NCBI GenBank assembly: GCA_017403825.1
Contig: JAFRDO010000025.1
Coordinates: forward strand, 1 to 34,269
Direction of reading: 5' to 3'
Source of the DNA: Kiritimatiellia bacterium
Lineage (GTDB): Bacteria > Verrucomicrobiota > Kiritimatiellia > RFP12 > UBA1067
DNA length: 34,269 nucleotides
Part shown: piece after piece, positions 24,042 to 31,285 of the stretch
Position numbering within the stretch: the stretch's first letter is position 1
How the letters are laid out: each line of letters starts with the position of its first letter
Notes under the pieces: model-generated
The model's database searches: none
Told to the model about the DNA's origin: nothing
The model's input: only the letters and a program-made list of their open reading frames with translations
Program-made: the position numbers and the translations under genes

Positions 24042-25355
24042 TCACCCCAGCAACGTCTGGTCAAGCAGAAACGGTATGACTCCGACATATACGATCCCGC
24101 TTTCATCCTGTTGCGGTGGCTTGAATCCGGATACGACAACAATCTTCTTGAAGAAGTCCCCACTCCTGCGAAGCGACTCTGTCTCCTGTCGCCTTTTCGC
24201 CTCGTCAGGGATGGAAAACGCGCTTTGTATGTATATCTTCCGCGTTCCGACGTTTACAACGAAGTCGATTTCCGCCTGACGATGGACCTGGCGGCCAGCC
24301 TCCCGTGTCGTGAAATCTACAACACCAACGTCGACTGCGTAGCCGCGGGACACCAATTCGTTGTAGATGGCGTTTTCCATCAGATGCGATTCCTCGCCCT
24401 GGCGCATGTTCAGTCGCACATTTCGAAGTCCGAGATCCTCGGAATAGTATTTCGCCGGCGACGACAAATAGCGTCTGCCCTTTACGTCGAACCGCCGGGA
24501 CTTCGAAAAAAGATACGATTCCTCAAGATAGCCGAGATACTTGCTGACCGTCGGCTGCGTTGCCTTCAACCCTTGAACGGTGGCAACTGTGTCAGCTATC
24601 TTCTTTGCGTTGGTGAGCGACCCGACAGCCGAAGAAAGAATGTCCGTCAAGTCGGATAGAAGCCCGTCTGCTTTGAGCTTATTGCGCTCGACAATATCCT
24701 TGAAATACACCTTGTCAAAAAGCTGGCGAAGATAGGCTGTGCGCGATTCGTCAGTCTTCTTACCCATGACGCCTGGCATTCCGCCCCATACAAGATAGCG
24801 CTCCCACGCCTCCGACTTCTCGACGCCCGACGCAGGGAGATACTCGCCGAACGAAAGAGGATGGAGGCGGACTTCGTCGCCCCTGTCGCGAAAATTGGTG
24901 GCAATGTCGCTGGAGAGCATGCGCGAGTTCGAGCCAGTTACATACACGTCAACCTTTGGCCGGCGCAGAAGATCGTTCAGAACGTCGTAAAAAGTGACAT
25001 AAAGCCTGTCACGTTCCTCCGGCGGGAACCTGGACGAGTCGATTCCCGGGGGAAGCACCCGGCCACACTCCTGTATCTCGTCTATGAACACATAGTGCCA
25101 CCCACGCCCCCTGATCTTGCCGTCGATGTAGTCACCAAGGACCAATGGGTCCTTCAAAGCCGCGAACTTCTTCATGTCTAGGGCGATCTCCACAATCTGC
25201 GACGGACGGACGCCATCCCTGATCAGGCGGTCGCGGAAGAGGCGAAACAGGAGAAAGCTCTTGCCGCAGCGCCGAATGCCCGTTATTATCTTGACAAAGC
25301 CATTGTGCCGGCGTTCGACAAGTCGGTTCAGGTATCGATCTCGCTTGATTGTCAT
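24042..25355 (-). CDS. AAA ATPase with DUF4143 domain (copy 1)
   Basis: This is a 437-aa P-loop ATPase of the AAA_14/DUF4143 group, a large, poorly understood family common in gut bacteria. The Walker A is GIRRCGKS (26-33) and Walker B is YVFIDEIQE. The sensor-type VTGSNSRMLSSDIA and LSFGEYL motifs are typical. The C-terminal DUF4143 region (about 200-437) has YLRQLFDKVYFKDIVERN, PTVSKYLGYLEESYLF and an E-x-DFVV nuclease-like segment (EIDFVVNVG). The function is unproved; toxin-antitoxin-like or defence roles have been suggested from genomic context. Its leader carries a GGAGG Shine-Dalgarno and a 36-bp palindrome. It is related to, but clearly different from, the copies at 26717 and 32397. 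Confidence 0.88.
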   Translation of the reverse strand: MTIKRDRYLNRLVERRHNGFVKIITGIRRCGKSFLLFRLFRDRLIRDGVRPSQIVEIALDMKKFAALKDPLVLGDYIDGKIRGRGWHYVFIDEIQECGRVLPPGIDSSRFPPEERDRLYVTFYDVLNDLLRRPKVDVYVTGSNSRMLSSDIATNFRDRGDEVRLHPLSFGEYLPASGVEKSEAWERYLVWGGMPGVMGKKTDESRTAYLRQLFDKVYFKDIVERNKLKADGLLSDLTDILSSAVGSLTNAKKIADTVATVQGLKATQPTVSKYLGYLEESYLFSKSRRFDVKGRRYLSSPAKYYSEDLGLRNVRLNMRQGEESHLMENAIYNELVSRGYAVDVGVVDFTTREAGRQVHRQAEIDFVVNVGTRKIYIQSAFSIPDEAKRRQETESLRRSGDFFKKIVVVSGFKPPQQDESGIVYVGVIPFLLDQTLLG

Positions 25356-25368
25356 GTCTCAACCTCCA

Positions 25369-25404
25369 CTTTAAATTCTCGTAACATGCTACGATTTTTT
25401 AAAG
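25369..25404. promoter_or_regulatory. 36-bp imperfect palindrome in the leader of ATPase copy 1
   Basis: The sequence has outer arms CTTTAAA and TTTAAAG and an inner TCGTA-N-CATG-N-TACGA core; 28 of 36 positions are symmetric. It lies between the -10 (25412-25417) and the Shine-Dalgarno, overlapping the transcription start, so it could be an operator or an mRNA hairpin. Confidence 0.5.
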
Positions 25405-25411
25405 CGGCAGT

Positions 25412-25441
25412 ATTATATCATTTTCTCATTCGCACTTTCAA
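25412..25441 (-). promoter_or_regulatory. Promoter of ATPase copy 1
   Basis: On the minus strand TTGAAA (25436-25441) and TATAAT (25412-25417) are 18 nt apart, and the -10 is extended (TGATATAAT). The leader is 56 nt. Confidence 0.55.
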
Positions 25442-25497
25442 GGGGCCGCGCCAGTTCGCGCGCCCGCCGCGCCAATCGTCAACACCAGAAACGCCGC

Positions 25498-25518
25498 GGG
25501 CCTGTCCCCAAAAGATTT
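25498..25518. repeat. Dispersed GGGNCTGTCCCC repeat, copy upstream of the hydrolase
   Basis: GGGCCTGTCCCCAAAAGATT at 25498-25517, preceded by GAAACGCCGC. The same word, with small changes, occurs at 28102, 28601, 28667, 31355, 32249, 32271, 32293 and 33813, always outside the core-gene part of the window. Confidence 0.8.
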
Positions 25519-25525
25519 TGAGATG

Positions 25526-25534
25526 TGCTATAAT
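25526..25534 (+). promoter_or_regulatory. Extended -10 of the alpha/beta hydrolase gene, leaderless
   Basis: TGCTATAAT (25526-25534) is followed by 8 nt and ATG 25543 without a Shine-Dalgarno. A GGGCCTGTCCCC repeat copy (25498-25518) lies directly upstream, where a -35 would be. Confidence 0.65.
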
Positions 25535-25542
25535 ACGTCCCC

Positions 25543-26679
25543 ATGAAGAAGACAGCATGTCATGTCGTATTTCTCGCGTTGGCGCTCTCGGTTGGATATG
25601 TTTTCGCCGGAGACGCTGACACGCCGCCGCTTCTGCTCGCCCCCACGAGGATCCCCAAGTGCATAAGGGCGCACGTGTGCCATAACCTTCCGTATGGCGG
25701 GCGGCAGGTGGGCAATGCGGCCGCGCATGCGGACGTCGCGCAGACGTACGACCTCTACCTGCCCGGGAATATCGGCGAGATCGAGATGGCTGCGCCGTTC
25801 TACCTCTTTGTGCACGGCGGCTCGTGGAAGCGCGGCAGCAAGTCGGGGCACGCAAGGCTGTTCGCCGAAATGGCAGAACAGGGATTCGTGGTGGCGTCGA
25901 TGAACTATGCGCTCTGCAACGCCAAGCTTGGAGGAGCGCACACTTTCGCGGAAATGCTTGCGGACATCGACGCGATGGTCTCGCATATCCCATATCTCGC
26001 AAGGGCAATGGGTATCTCCATCCCGCGCATCGCGCTCGGCGGCGGTTCGGCGGGCGGACACCTCTCGCTTCTCTATGCGTACGACGGAGCAAACCCATCC
26101 GTTCTCGGCTTAGGCCTCAAGCATCGCGTTCCCATCGCCTGCGTGTTCAGCGACTGCGGGCCGAGCGACATTGCAAGCCCCGAGTTCATGGTGACCGTGC
26201 TGGACAAGAAGATGCAAAATAGGACGTTCTTTGAATGCTACAGATGGCTTTGCGGCCTGGCTGGCGGACCGTACGGGCTGGAAGATCCCCGCGTGACCGC
26301 CGAACGGCTCGCGAAACACTCGCCGATCACGCTGGTGAACGGGAAGTGTCCGCCGACCATCTGCCTGTACGGGATGTCCGGCAACGTCAAGACTACCGGA
26401 ACGTTCAAACGCGCGAAGGACGGCCAGGAGGAGCCCTACACGGCGATCTGGAAACTTGTCGGATCGAAAGAAACGCCTCCTGAGTCCGTCGGCACGGACG
26501 GAATCGTCACCACGCAAAACTACGTGACGCTCACGAACGGCCTTACGGCGGCGGGCGTGCCGTTCGCCGCCCGGCTAGAGCCCTACCCGCACTGCCAGAT
26601 ACTCTCCCGCAAGCCCGAGACGCGTACGTGGCTCTACGAGAACCTCAGGAAATACCTCAAGGGCAACGGGGCGAAATGA
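25543..26679 (+). CDS. Secreted alpha/beta-hydrolase (esterase-like)
   Basis: This is a 378-aa exported alpha/beta-hydrolase with a signal peptide (VVFLALALSVGYVFAGDA). The fold's markers are an oxyanion HGG (YLFVHGGSWKRGS, about 87-99), the nucleophile elbow GGGSAGGHLSLLYAYD (GxSxGG), and a C-terminal histidine in EPYPHCQIL. This pattern fits the BD-FAE/carboxylesterase group, often active on acetylated or feruloylated polysaccharides, but the substrate is unknown. It is the only plus-strand gene in the accessory part. It converges with ATPase copy 2; between them lies a 29-bp stretch identical to part of the chagasin-type gene. Confidence 0.87.
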   Translation: MKKTACHVVFLALALSVGYVFAGDADTPPLLLAPTRIPKCIRAHVCHNLPYGGRQVGNAAAHADVAQTYDLYLPGNIGEIEMAAPFYLFVHGGSWKRGSKSGHARLFAEMAEQGFVVASMNYALCNAKLGGAHTFAEMLADIDAMVSHIPYLARAMGISIPRIALGGGSAGGHLSLLYAYDGANPSVLGLGLKHRVPIACVFSDCGPSDIASPEFMVTVLDKKMQNRTFFECYRWLCGLAGGPYGLEDPRVTAERLAKHSPITLVNGKCPPTICLYGMSGNVKTTGTFKRAKDGQEEPYTAIWKLVGSKETPPESVGTDGIVTTQNYVTLTNGLTAAGVPFAARLEPYPHCQILSRKPETRTWLYENLRKYLKGNGAK

Positions 26680-26708
26680 GTCGACGCATTCTCCTCCAGG
26701 GAGAAGCG
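26680..26708. repeat. 29-bp exact copy of an internal chagasin-gene segment
   Basis: This segment is identical to 28357-28385, which encodes the NxxTG loop of the chagasin-type inhibitor. Here it is non-coding, directly after the hydrolase stop codon. It can fold as a hairpin (TTCTCC/GGAGAA stem, extended by CGC/GCG past a bulged A), but no T-run follows. Confidence 0.85.
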
Positions 26709-26716
26709 TTCCGCTC

Positions 26717-27928
26717 CTACTCCTTGTCGCCGAGCAGGAAGTCCGGCAAATGAATATGTTCAATGCCATCACGGGAAAAATCAAACCCATCCATAGAAAG
26801 AACGACCTTGCGATACTGATCTGGTACTGAAGCCAGCGCAGAAAACTCACGTTCCCGAGTCTCTGCCGTAGGCATCAAATAGGCCACCTGCAGATAAACA
26901 CGCCTTCCGTCCCGTGAACATACAAAGTCAACTTCCTTTTCCTTCACACGACCAACTGTAACCTGATAACCACGACGCCGCATCTCCGCAAAGACAACGT
27001 TCTCGAGCGCCTGATCGACATCCTCGCCTCTGCGGTCGCCAATCACGGCACGGCGTAACCCGAGATCGGTTACGTAGAACTTCTCGTCCACGGACAGGAC
27101 TCTTTTCCCGATAAGGTCTTCTCGCTTGACCCTTGTCAGCAAGAAGGCCTCCTCACAGGCTTTCAGGTATCCTAAAATGGTCTCCGCAGTAGTCGCACGA
27201 TTCTCGTGCTTGAGATACCGTGCAATGCTCGACGCCGAGAACACATGCCCGATTTCAGTCATTGCATAGCGAACGATCCTCTCCAACAGGTCAATGTCGC
27301 GTATCTCCTTGCGCCGTGCAATGTCCTTCGAGAGAATCGCCCAGAACAAGTCTTCGAGATACTGCCGTGCGCCTGTCGTGCCGAATCCGAGCTTCGGCAG
27401 AAACGGCATTCCTCCCGTCTCAAGGTATTTCATGAAAAGCGTGTCGCCGGTTTCCGGAACGGAACCTCGCACAGCCTCAATATACTCGCCATAGGAAAAA
27501 GGGGCCATTTGGAATTCGACATAGCGCCCCGTCAGACAGGTCGCAAGCTCTCCCGACAATATCTTTGAATTCGAGCCTGTGATGTACACGTCTGCGCCTT
27601 TCCGCTTACGTATAGAGTTGACCGTCGTCTCCCATCCTTCTGCGTCATGAACCTCATCGAGAAAAAAGGCGGTCGGAGATCCGCGACGCCCTTTCAATTG
27701 CGCTTCAAGAAAGTCAAACAGCTCGTTTCCCCTGAGGAAATGCGCATTGGCCTTGTCTTCCAGGTCAAGATAGACGATCTTCGTCTTCGGCGATTTGGAC
27801 ACTATCTCGTCGCGAATCTGCTCCAATAGGACAGACTTGCCGCAACGGCGTATGCCAGTTATGACCTTGATGACGTCCGTACCAATGAACGGGCATATGA
27901 GTTTCAGGTAATGTGTGCGACGAACCAT
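26717..27928 (-). CDS. AAA ATPase with DUF4143 domain (copy 2)
   Basis: This is a 403-aa ATPase of the same AAA_14/DUF4143 group. It has Walker A GIRRCGKS (25-32), Walker B AFFLDEVHD, YITGSNSKILSGELA and APFSYGEYI. The DUF4143 half has ARQYLEDLFWAILSKDIARR, ATTAETILGYLKACEEAFLL and KEVDFVCSRDGRRVYLQVAY. The last of these resembles the E-x-D...QVxY segment of restriction-endonuclease-like folds. The start has AAGGGAG upstream. Composition is AT-richer than the core genes. Two copies of the palindrome CGGTTATARCCG lie in and above its promoter, which suggests a dedicated repressor. Its cellular role is unknown. Confidence 0.88.
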   Translation of the reverse strand: MVRRTHYLKLICPFIGTDVIKVITGIRRCGKSVLLEQIRDEIVSKSPKTKIVYLDLEDKANAHFLRGNELFDFLEAQLKGRRGSPTAFFLDEVHDAEGWETTVNSIRKRKGADVYITGSNSKILSGELATCLTGRYVEFQMAPFSYGEYIEAVRGSVPETGDTLFMKYLETGGMPFLPKLGFGTTGARQYLEDLFWAILSKDIARRKEIRDIDLLERIVRYAMTEIGHVFSASSIARYLKHENRATTAETILGYLKACEEAFLLTRVKREDLIGKRVLSVDEKFYVTDLGLRRAVIGDRRGEDVDQALENVVFAEMRRRGYQVTVGRVKEKEVDFVCSRDGRRVYLQVAYLMPTAETREREFSALASVPDQYRKVVLSMDGFDFSRDGIEHIHLPDFLLGDKE

Positions 27929-27954
27929 GGCGACAATTCTCCCTTCATGGCAAT

Positions 27955-27983
27955 ATTATATCACGGTTATAGCCGCTGCGCAA
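27955..27983 (-). promoter_or_regulatory. Promoter of ATPase copy 2
   Basis: On the minus strand TTGCGC (27978-27983) and TATAAT (27955-27960) are spaced by 17 nt, with TGA extending the -10. A palindromic site occupies the spacer. The leader is 26 nt and has a Shine-Dalgarno. Confidence 0.6.
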
Positions 27984-28016
27984 TGCGGATTTTGAAATAT
28001 CAGCGGTTATAACCGT
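27963..28016. promoter_or_regulatory. Paired palindromic operator upstream of ATPase copy 2
   Basis: CGGTTATAGCCG (27964-27975) and the perfect palindrome CGGTTATAACCG (28004-28015) have centres 40 bp apart, about four helical turns. The whole is a 16-bp inverted repeat (27963-27978 and 28001-28016, one mismatch) with a 22-nt spacer. The proximal site lies between -35 and -10. Confidence 0.6.
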
Positions 28017-28091
28017 CAGCCTTAGGAAGATTTGGCCACCTCACACGAAGGGATAAGTGACGAAAAACGCCAAATCTGCCGCAAAAAACGA

Positions 28092-28120
28092 AACGCCGCT
28101 AGGGTCTGTCCCCAAAAACT
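28092..28120. repeat. Dispersed GGGNCTGTCCCC repeat, copy behind the chagasin gene
   Basis: GGGTCTGTCCCCAAAAACT (28102-28120), again preceded by ACGCCGC. The repeat touches the chagasin stop codon (28119-28121). Confidence 0.75.
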
Positions 28121-28535
28121 ACTGTTGTTCCCCGCTGACTGTGTTGACGACGAGCCGCAGGATCTTCCACGGTTCCACGTCCTTCTCCCACGGACGGCAA
28201 TAGCGGAACTCCACGCGCACTGGCGTGCGGACGCGACTCGTCACGGTGACGTCGAGCAGGCCGGGCGCGCCGCATGTCGCTCCCTTGTCGCCGCCACGAT
28301 GCTTGAGCACGACAGTGCACTCGTTCGTGTTGGACACCACGTTCCACTTGAAGCCCGTCGACGCATTCTCCTCCAGGGAGAAGCGCACGGACTCGCCCAT
28401 GCGCCGCTCGGCCACGAGCTCTTTCGGCACGGTGCCAAGCCAGAACGTCGTCCCGTCTTTGACTTCAGCCATGGCGTCCATCCCTACAAACGCTATCAGC
28501 GCCACCACCGCCAACCACCGCAACAACCTCTTCAT
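28119..28535 (-). CDS. Chagasin-family inhibitor of papain-like proteases (I42)
   Basis: This is an exported inhibitor of cysteine proteases. The 138-aa protein has a signal peptide (WLAVVALIAFVGMDAMA) and the three inhibitory loops of the chagasin/ICP fold in order: N57-ASTG (the NPTTG loop, within ENASTGFKW), GAPG (88-91, loop L4) and RPW (113-115, loop L6). I choose ATG 28535 because the signal peptide starts there and the leader has a purine-rich site. A secreted papain-like protease, its natural type of target, is encoded 0.8 kb away. The stop codon abuts a GGGTCTGTCCCC repeat. Part of the first-loop coding sequence exists as an exact copy at 26680-26708. Confidence 0.88.
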   Translation of the reverse strand: MKRLLRWLAVVALIAFVGMDAMAEVKDGTTFWLGTVPKELVAERRMGESVRFSLEENASTGFKWNVVSNTNECTVVLKHRGGDKGATCGAPGLLDVTVTSRVRTPVRVEFRYCRPWEKDVEPWKILRLVVNTVSGEQQ

Positions 28536-28815
28536 CTCGAATCCTTTCCCTTGGCCTTCCTCTCCGCCGCGTATTATAACACACTTTTTTCCCAACACGA
28601 GGGCCTGTCCCCAAAAGATTCACGCCAAAATTAATGCTTTTACATCCTAAATCCCCAACCTAGATAGGGTCTCTCCCCAATATCCCTGCCCAATACTCCT
28701 ACAAACTGCAATAGTGGAAGGCTTTTGCGCAAACGAAACGCAATCATCGCGAATGCCGCCTCAACCAACAACATGCCGCGCCGCTACTCCCTCACTCAAT
28801 CCCCCAAGAAATCCT
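28536..28815. other. Non-coding stretch with two repeat copies
   Basis: This holds the chagasin-gene leader and promoter, then repeat copies GGGCCTGTCCCCAAAAGATT (28601-28620) and GGGTCTCTCCCC (28667-28678). The remainder up to the DUF456 stop is AT-richer and shows no gene or terminator hairpin. Confidence 0.45.
28573..28581 (-). promoter_or_regulatory. Extended -10 of the chagasin-type gene
   Basis: TGTTATAAT on the minus strand lies 37 nt before ATG 28535. The leader contains GGAGAGGAAGG and GGGAAAGGA purine runs. Confidence 0.55.
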
Positions 28816-29286
28816 CTATAGTGCTCCAAAGATCACATACGCCAACATTCCAACACATAACAACATCTTTATGGAAACACTGGCAAGGAATCCCAGCAAC
28901 GCGCCAATGCCTCCAATGGCGGCGTCTACAACGGACTTCTTGACAATCAGTTCGACAATGAACGCGCCGAGAAACGGACCAAGGACCAATCCGAGAGGAA
29001 AGAAGAACAATCCTGCTATTGTACCGATTGCGACTCCACAGACTCCAATTTTCGAGCAGTTGAAACGCTTCGCACCGGCCATAGGAATCACGTAGTCCAA
29101 TATTGAAACAACTATTGTGGCAACCCCGAATGCAACGAGCGTCGTCATGGACGGTGGAGCATCGGTCGACAAAAGGCAAAGCACTCCGCAATAAGACAAC
29201 AAAGGCCCGGGCACCACAGGTATGAAACAGCTCACGATTCCGGCCGCAGTCAAACACGCGGCAAATATCAATATAAGCGTGCTCAT
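28816..29286 (-). CDS. DUF456 family small membrane protein
   Basis: This is a 156-aa integral membrane protein with about four hydrophobic segments (ILIFAACLTAAGIVSCFIPVV, TTLVAFGVATIVVSILDYVI, GVAIGTIAGLFFFPLGLVLGPFLGAFIVELI and GALLGFLASVSIKMLLCVGMLAYVIF). The PVVPGPLLSY loop and the glycine-zipper region are typical of DUF456, whose function is unknown. Start 29286 is supported by GGAG eight nt upstream; longer reading would run into the protease gene in the wrong frame. It follows the C1 protease gene by 32 nt, probably in one transcript. The gene is AT-richer than the core genes. Confidence 0.8.
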   Translation of the reverse strand: MSTLILIFAACLTAAGIVSCFIPVVPGPLLSYCGVLCLLSTDAPPSMTTLVAFGVATIVVSILDYVIPMAGAKRFNCSKIGVCGVAIGTIAGLFFFPLGLVLGPFLGAFIVELIVKKSVVDAAIGGIGALLGFLASVSIKMLLCVGMLAYVIFGAL

Positions 29287-29318
29287 CCTTTTGGCTCCAA
29301 GATCAATACCATCCTCTC

Positions 29319-31232
29319 CTACTGCTGCAGACCTATGGAGAGACGGAAGAACCGGGCGGAGGTTGTGTCGAGCTCGTTTGTCGGGACGGCGTACCACGAT
29401 GCATCGGGCGAAAGACAATCGCAGCCGTAAAGCGTATAGGTGCGGCCGGAGAGAACCGGATTCCAGAAAACGCGCGGCACGCCAGAGGAAAGGTCGATCG
29501 ACAGCATAATGTCGCGCACATCGGCATTTGCAGGATCGAGACCGAGAATCCAGTTCGCCCAGAGCGAGCGTCCGTTCGCGCCGACGAGCTTCGCAAGCGG
29601 CTCGAAGCCGTATGTCTCGTTGAAGCGCTTCGCGGCAAAGTTGGACTGGTTCATAGCTGCAAGTTCGGCGAGCATCTTCGCGCCGTCGTCGGTCGCAGAC
29701 GGGAGGTCGGAAGCACGAACCTCGCCCGAAAGTCGGGTGTAGGCATTGATGCAAAGCCCCCAACCCTTGGAATCGGCTGCGTACAGTCCACAGTCGTATG
29801 CATCGTACCATCTGTTAGTGGCATCATTCTGCGACCAGCCGAGGTACCCATTGCCCGAACGGTAAGCGCATGGGCCGTAGATTGGATCTTCGGGAACCGG
29901 CGTATCCGTCGCGACGATGATCGAAACTGCGCTACCGGTCTGCTTAAATACGATTGCATAAGAAGTGCCGGGCGCAAGCGGGATCTCCATCTCGAGCGGA
30001 ACTGTCGTATAACCGCCGTGCGCAAGCACCCCAGACTGGCTCAGCGCGCACGCACCACCTTCAAGGGGATCCTCGGAAGGATAGACAGTTCCGTACGTCC
30101 GTGTGGAATATTCGCAAGGTACGACTTCTTCCCAGCGCGAGGTAGAGTGGCGTGTCACATTTGTGTAGACGGAGATTTCATATTCGTATGGATAGACCGC
30201 GGTCCACACGCCAACAGCCGCCAGGCTCTCGCCGGATGCCGCGGTGAAGACAACGGCCTGGAGGTCGCAGTCCATCTGGGGGAAGCAATCTTCGTACGAG
30301 GTCGACGTATCGTACTGGGGCCCTGCAAAGGCGTAGCCATGCACGGCATCGTATGCCGCCTCGTCGCCCATAGCAGGCAAATACACCGAGCAATATTTCG
30401 TTGCGAAACCTGTGTCACAATAGGATATGTAGCAGAATCCCCCTTCGCCGATGTTGGTGCCCCAGCTGTTCTTTATGATCCATGCGCCATCGGATTCTGG
30501 CGGATTCTTGAAGCACATTTTGGAAACGTTGTCATCCCAGCCGACCACAGTGATCGCATGATTTGCATTTTCCGTGAACGTCTGACAGTGATATGTATTG
30601 TTGGAGCTAGTGTTGGTGTTGCTCCAATACATGGATGTCGCTATGGCACCGTAGTCAAGGATGGCGCGCTTGAACTTCGCGCGGCGCTCCTCGGTTCCGT
30701 CGAGCGCGGGGATCCACACGATGTCCTGCACATGCAGTTCGCTTGGCAACGCCGGGCTGTTGGTGGCGTCCCACTCGGCGTACGTGCCAACATAAGGGTC
30801 GTCTGTCTCGGCTATAGGACCGCTCCAGCGCAAAAGGTATCCGGCCGGACTGTGCGCATAGGCGCCGTTGCCGCCGTAACCCCGCATTGCGCATAACTTG
30901 GCCATATTCTTCTCGGAGAAGTCATATCCGCCCCGTCCGGACTTGAGGAGCTGCGTCTCGATCGTCGCAAGCGCGGCGAACGCCCAGCAGTTGCCGAGGT
31001 CGTGCTGGTTCTTGACGGACGTCACCCAGCCGTTGCTCACAGAGTTCCAGTACGCAGGCAGCTCATCCGGCGTCGAGCGCAGAAGCGGCGCGCGGCGCGC
31101 TGGCGCAAGCGTGCGCACGCGGATTTCCTTCCCTGGGGCATTGGGCAGAAGGCCAGGCACGAATGGTGTCGGCTCGTCCGCGAAAGCAGTCAGCGCGGCG
31201 AAGGCAACGAAGGATGGAAGTATCAGTCGCAC
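29319..31232 (-). CDS. Secreted papain-family (C1A) cysteine protease
   Basis: This is a 637-aa exported protease. It has a signal peptide (RLILPSFVAFAALTAFA). The papain domain shows the oxyanion Q76, catalytic C82 (VKNQHDLGNCWAFAAL), histidine in NANHAITVVGWDD and asparagine in IIKNSWGTNIGEGGF. A long beta-rich region follows (about 330-560) of the lectin-like type found behind C1 domains in bacteria, then a C-terminal module ending in LDTTSARFFRLSIGL. I start at GTG 31232 because TATAAT ends 7 nt upstream and the signal peptide starts there. The likely role is digestion of extracellular protein, and the nearby chagasin-type inhibitor is a plausible partner. Confidence 0.9.
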   Translation of the reverse strand: MRLILPSFVAFAALTAFADEPTPFVPGLLPNAPGKEIRVRTLAPARRAPLLRSTPDELPAYWNSVSNGWVTSVKNQHDLGNCWAFAALATIETQLLKSGRGGYDFSEKNMAKLCAMRGYGGNGAYAHSPAGYLLRWSGPIAETDDPYVGTYAEWDATNSPALPSELHVQDIVWIPALDGTEERRAKFKRAILDYGAIATSMYWSNTNTSSNNTYHCQTFTENANHAITVVGWDDNVSKMCFKNPPESDGAWIIKNSWGTNIGEGGFCYISYCDTGFATKYCSVYLPAMGDEAAYDAVHGYAFAGPQYDTSTSYEDCFPQMDCDLQAVVFTAASGESLAAVGVWTAVYPYEYEISVYTNVTRHSTSRWEEVVPCEYSTRTYGTVYPSEDPLEGGACALSQSGVLAHGGYTTVPLEMEIPLAPGTSYAIVFKQTGSAVSIIVATDTPVPEDPIYGPCAYRSGNGYLGWSQNDATNRWYDAYDCGLYAADSKGWGLCINAYTRLSGEVRASDLPSATDDGAKMLAELAAMNQSNFAAKRFNETYGFEPLAKLVGANGRSLWANWILGLDPANADVRDIMLSIDLSSGVPRVFWNPVLSGRTYTLYGCDCLSPDASWYAVPTNELDTTSARFFRLSIGLQQ

Positions 31233-31239
31233 GGCAGAT

Positions 31240-31248
31240 ATTATACCA
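31240..31248 (-). promoter_or_regulatory. Extended -10 of the C1 protease gene, leaderless GTG start
   Basis: TGGTATAAT on the minus strand ends 7 nt before GTG 31232, with no Shine-Dalgarno between them. Confidence 0.65.
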
Positions 31249-31285
31249 AATCGCCGCGAGAACTGCCTCAAACCACCAGCCGTTA

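Noticed and set aside
26684..26708. Rho-independent terminator between the hydrolase and ATPase copy 2
   Set aside because: A hairpin exists but there is no T-run on either side, and the same sequence occurs inside a coding region.
29287..29811. Upstream extension of the DUF456 gene to 331 codons
   Set aside because: The extension is Arg/Cys-rich shadow of the protease gene. The membrane protein begins at 29286 with a Shine-Dalgarno.
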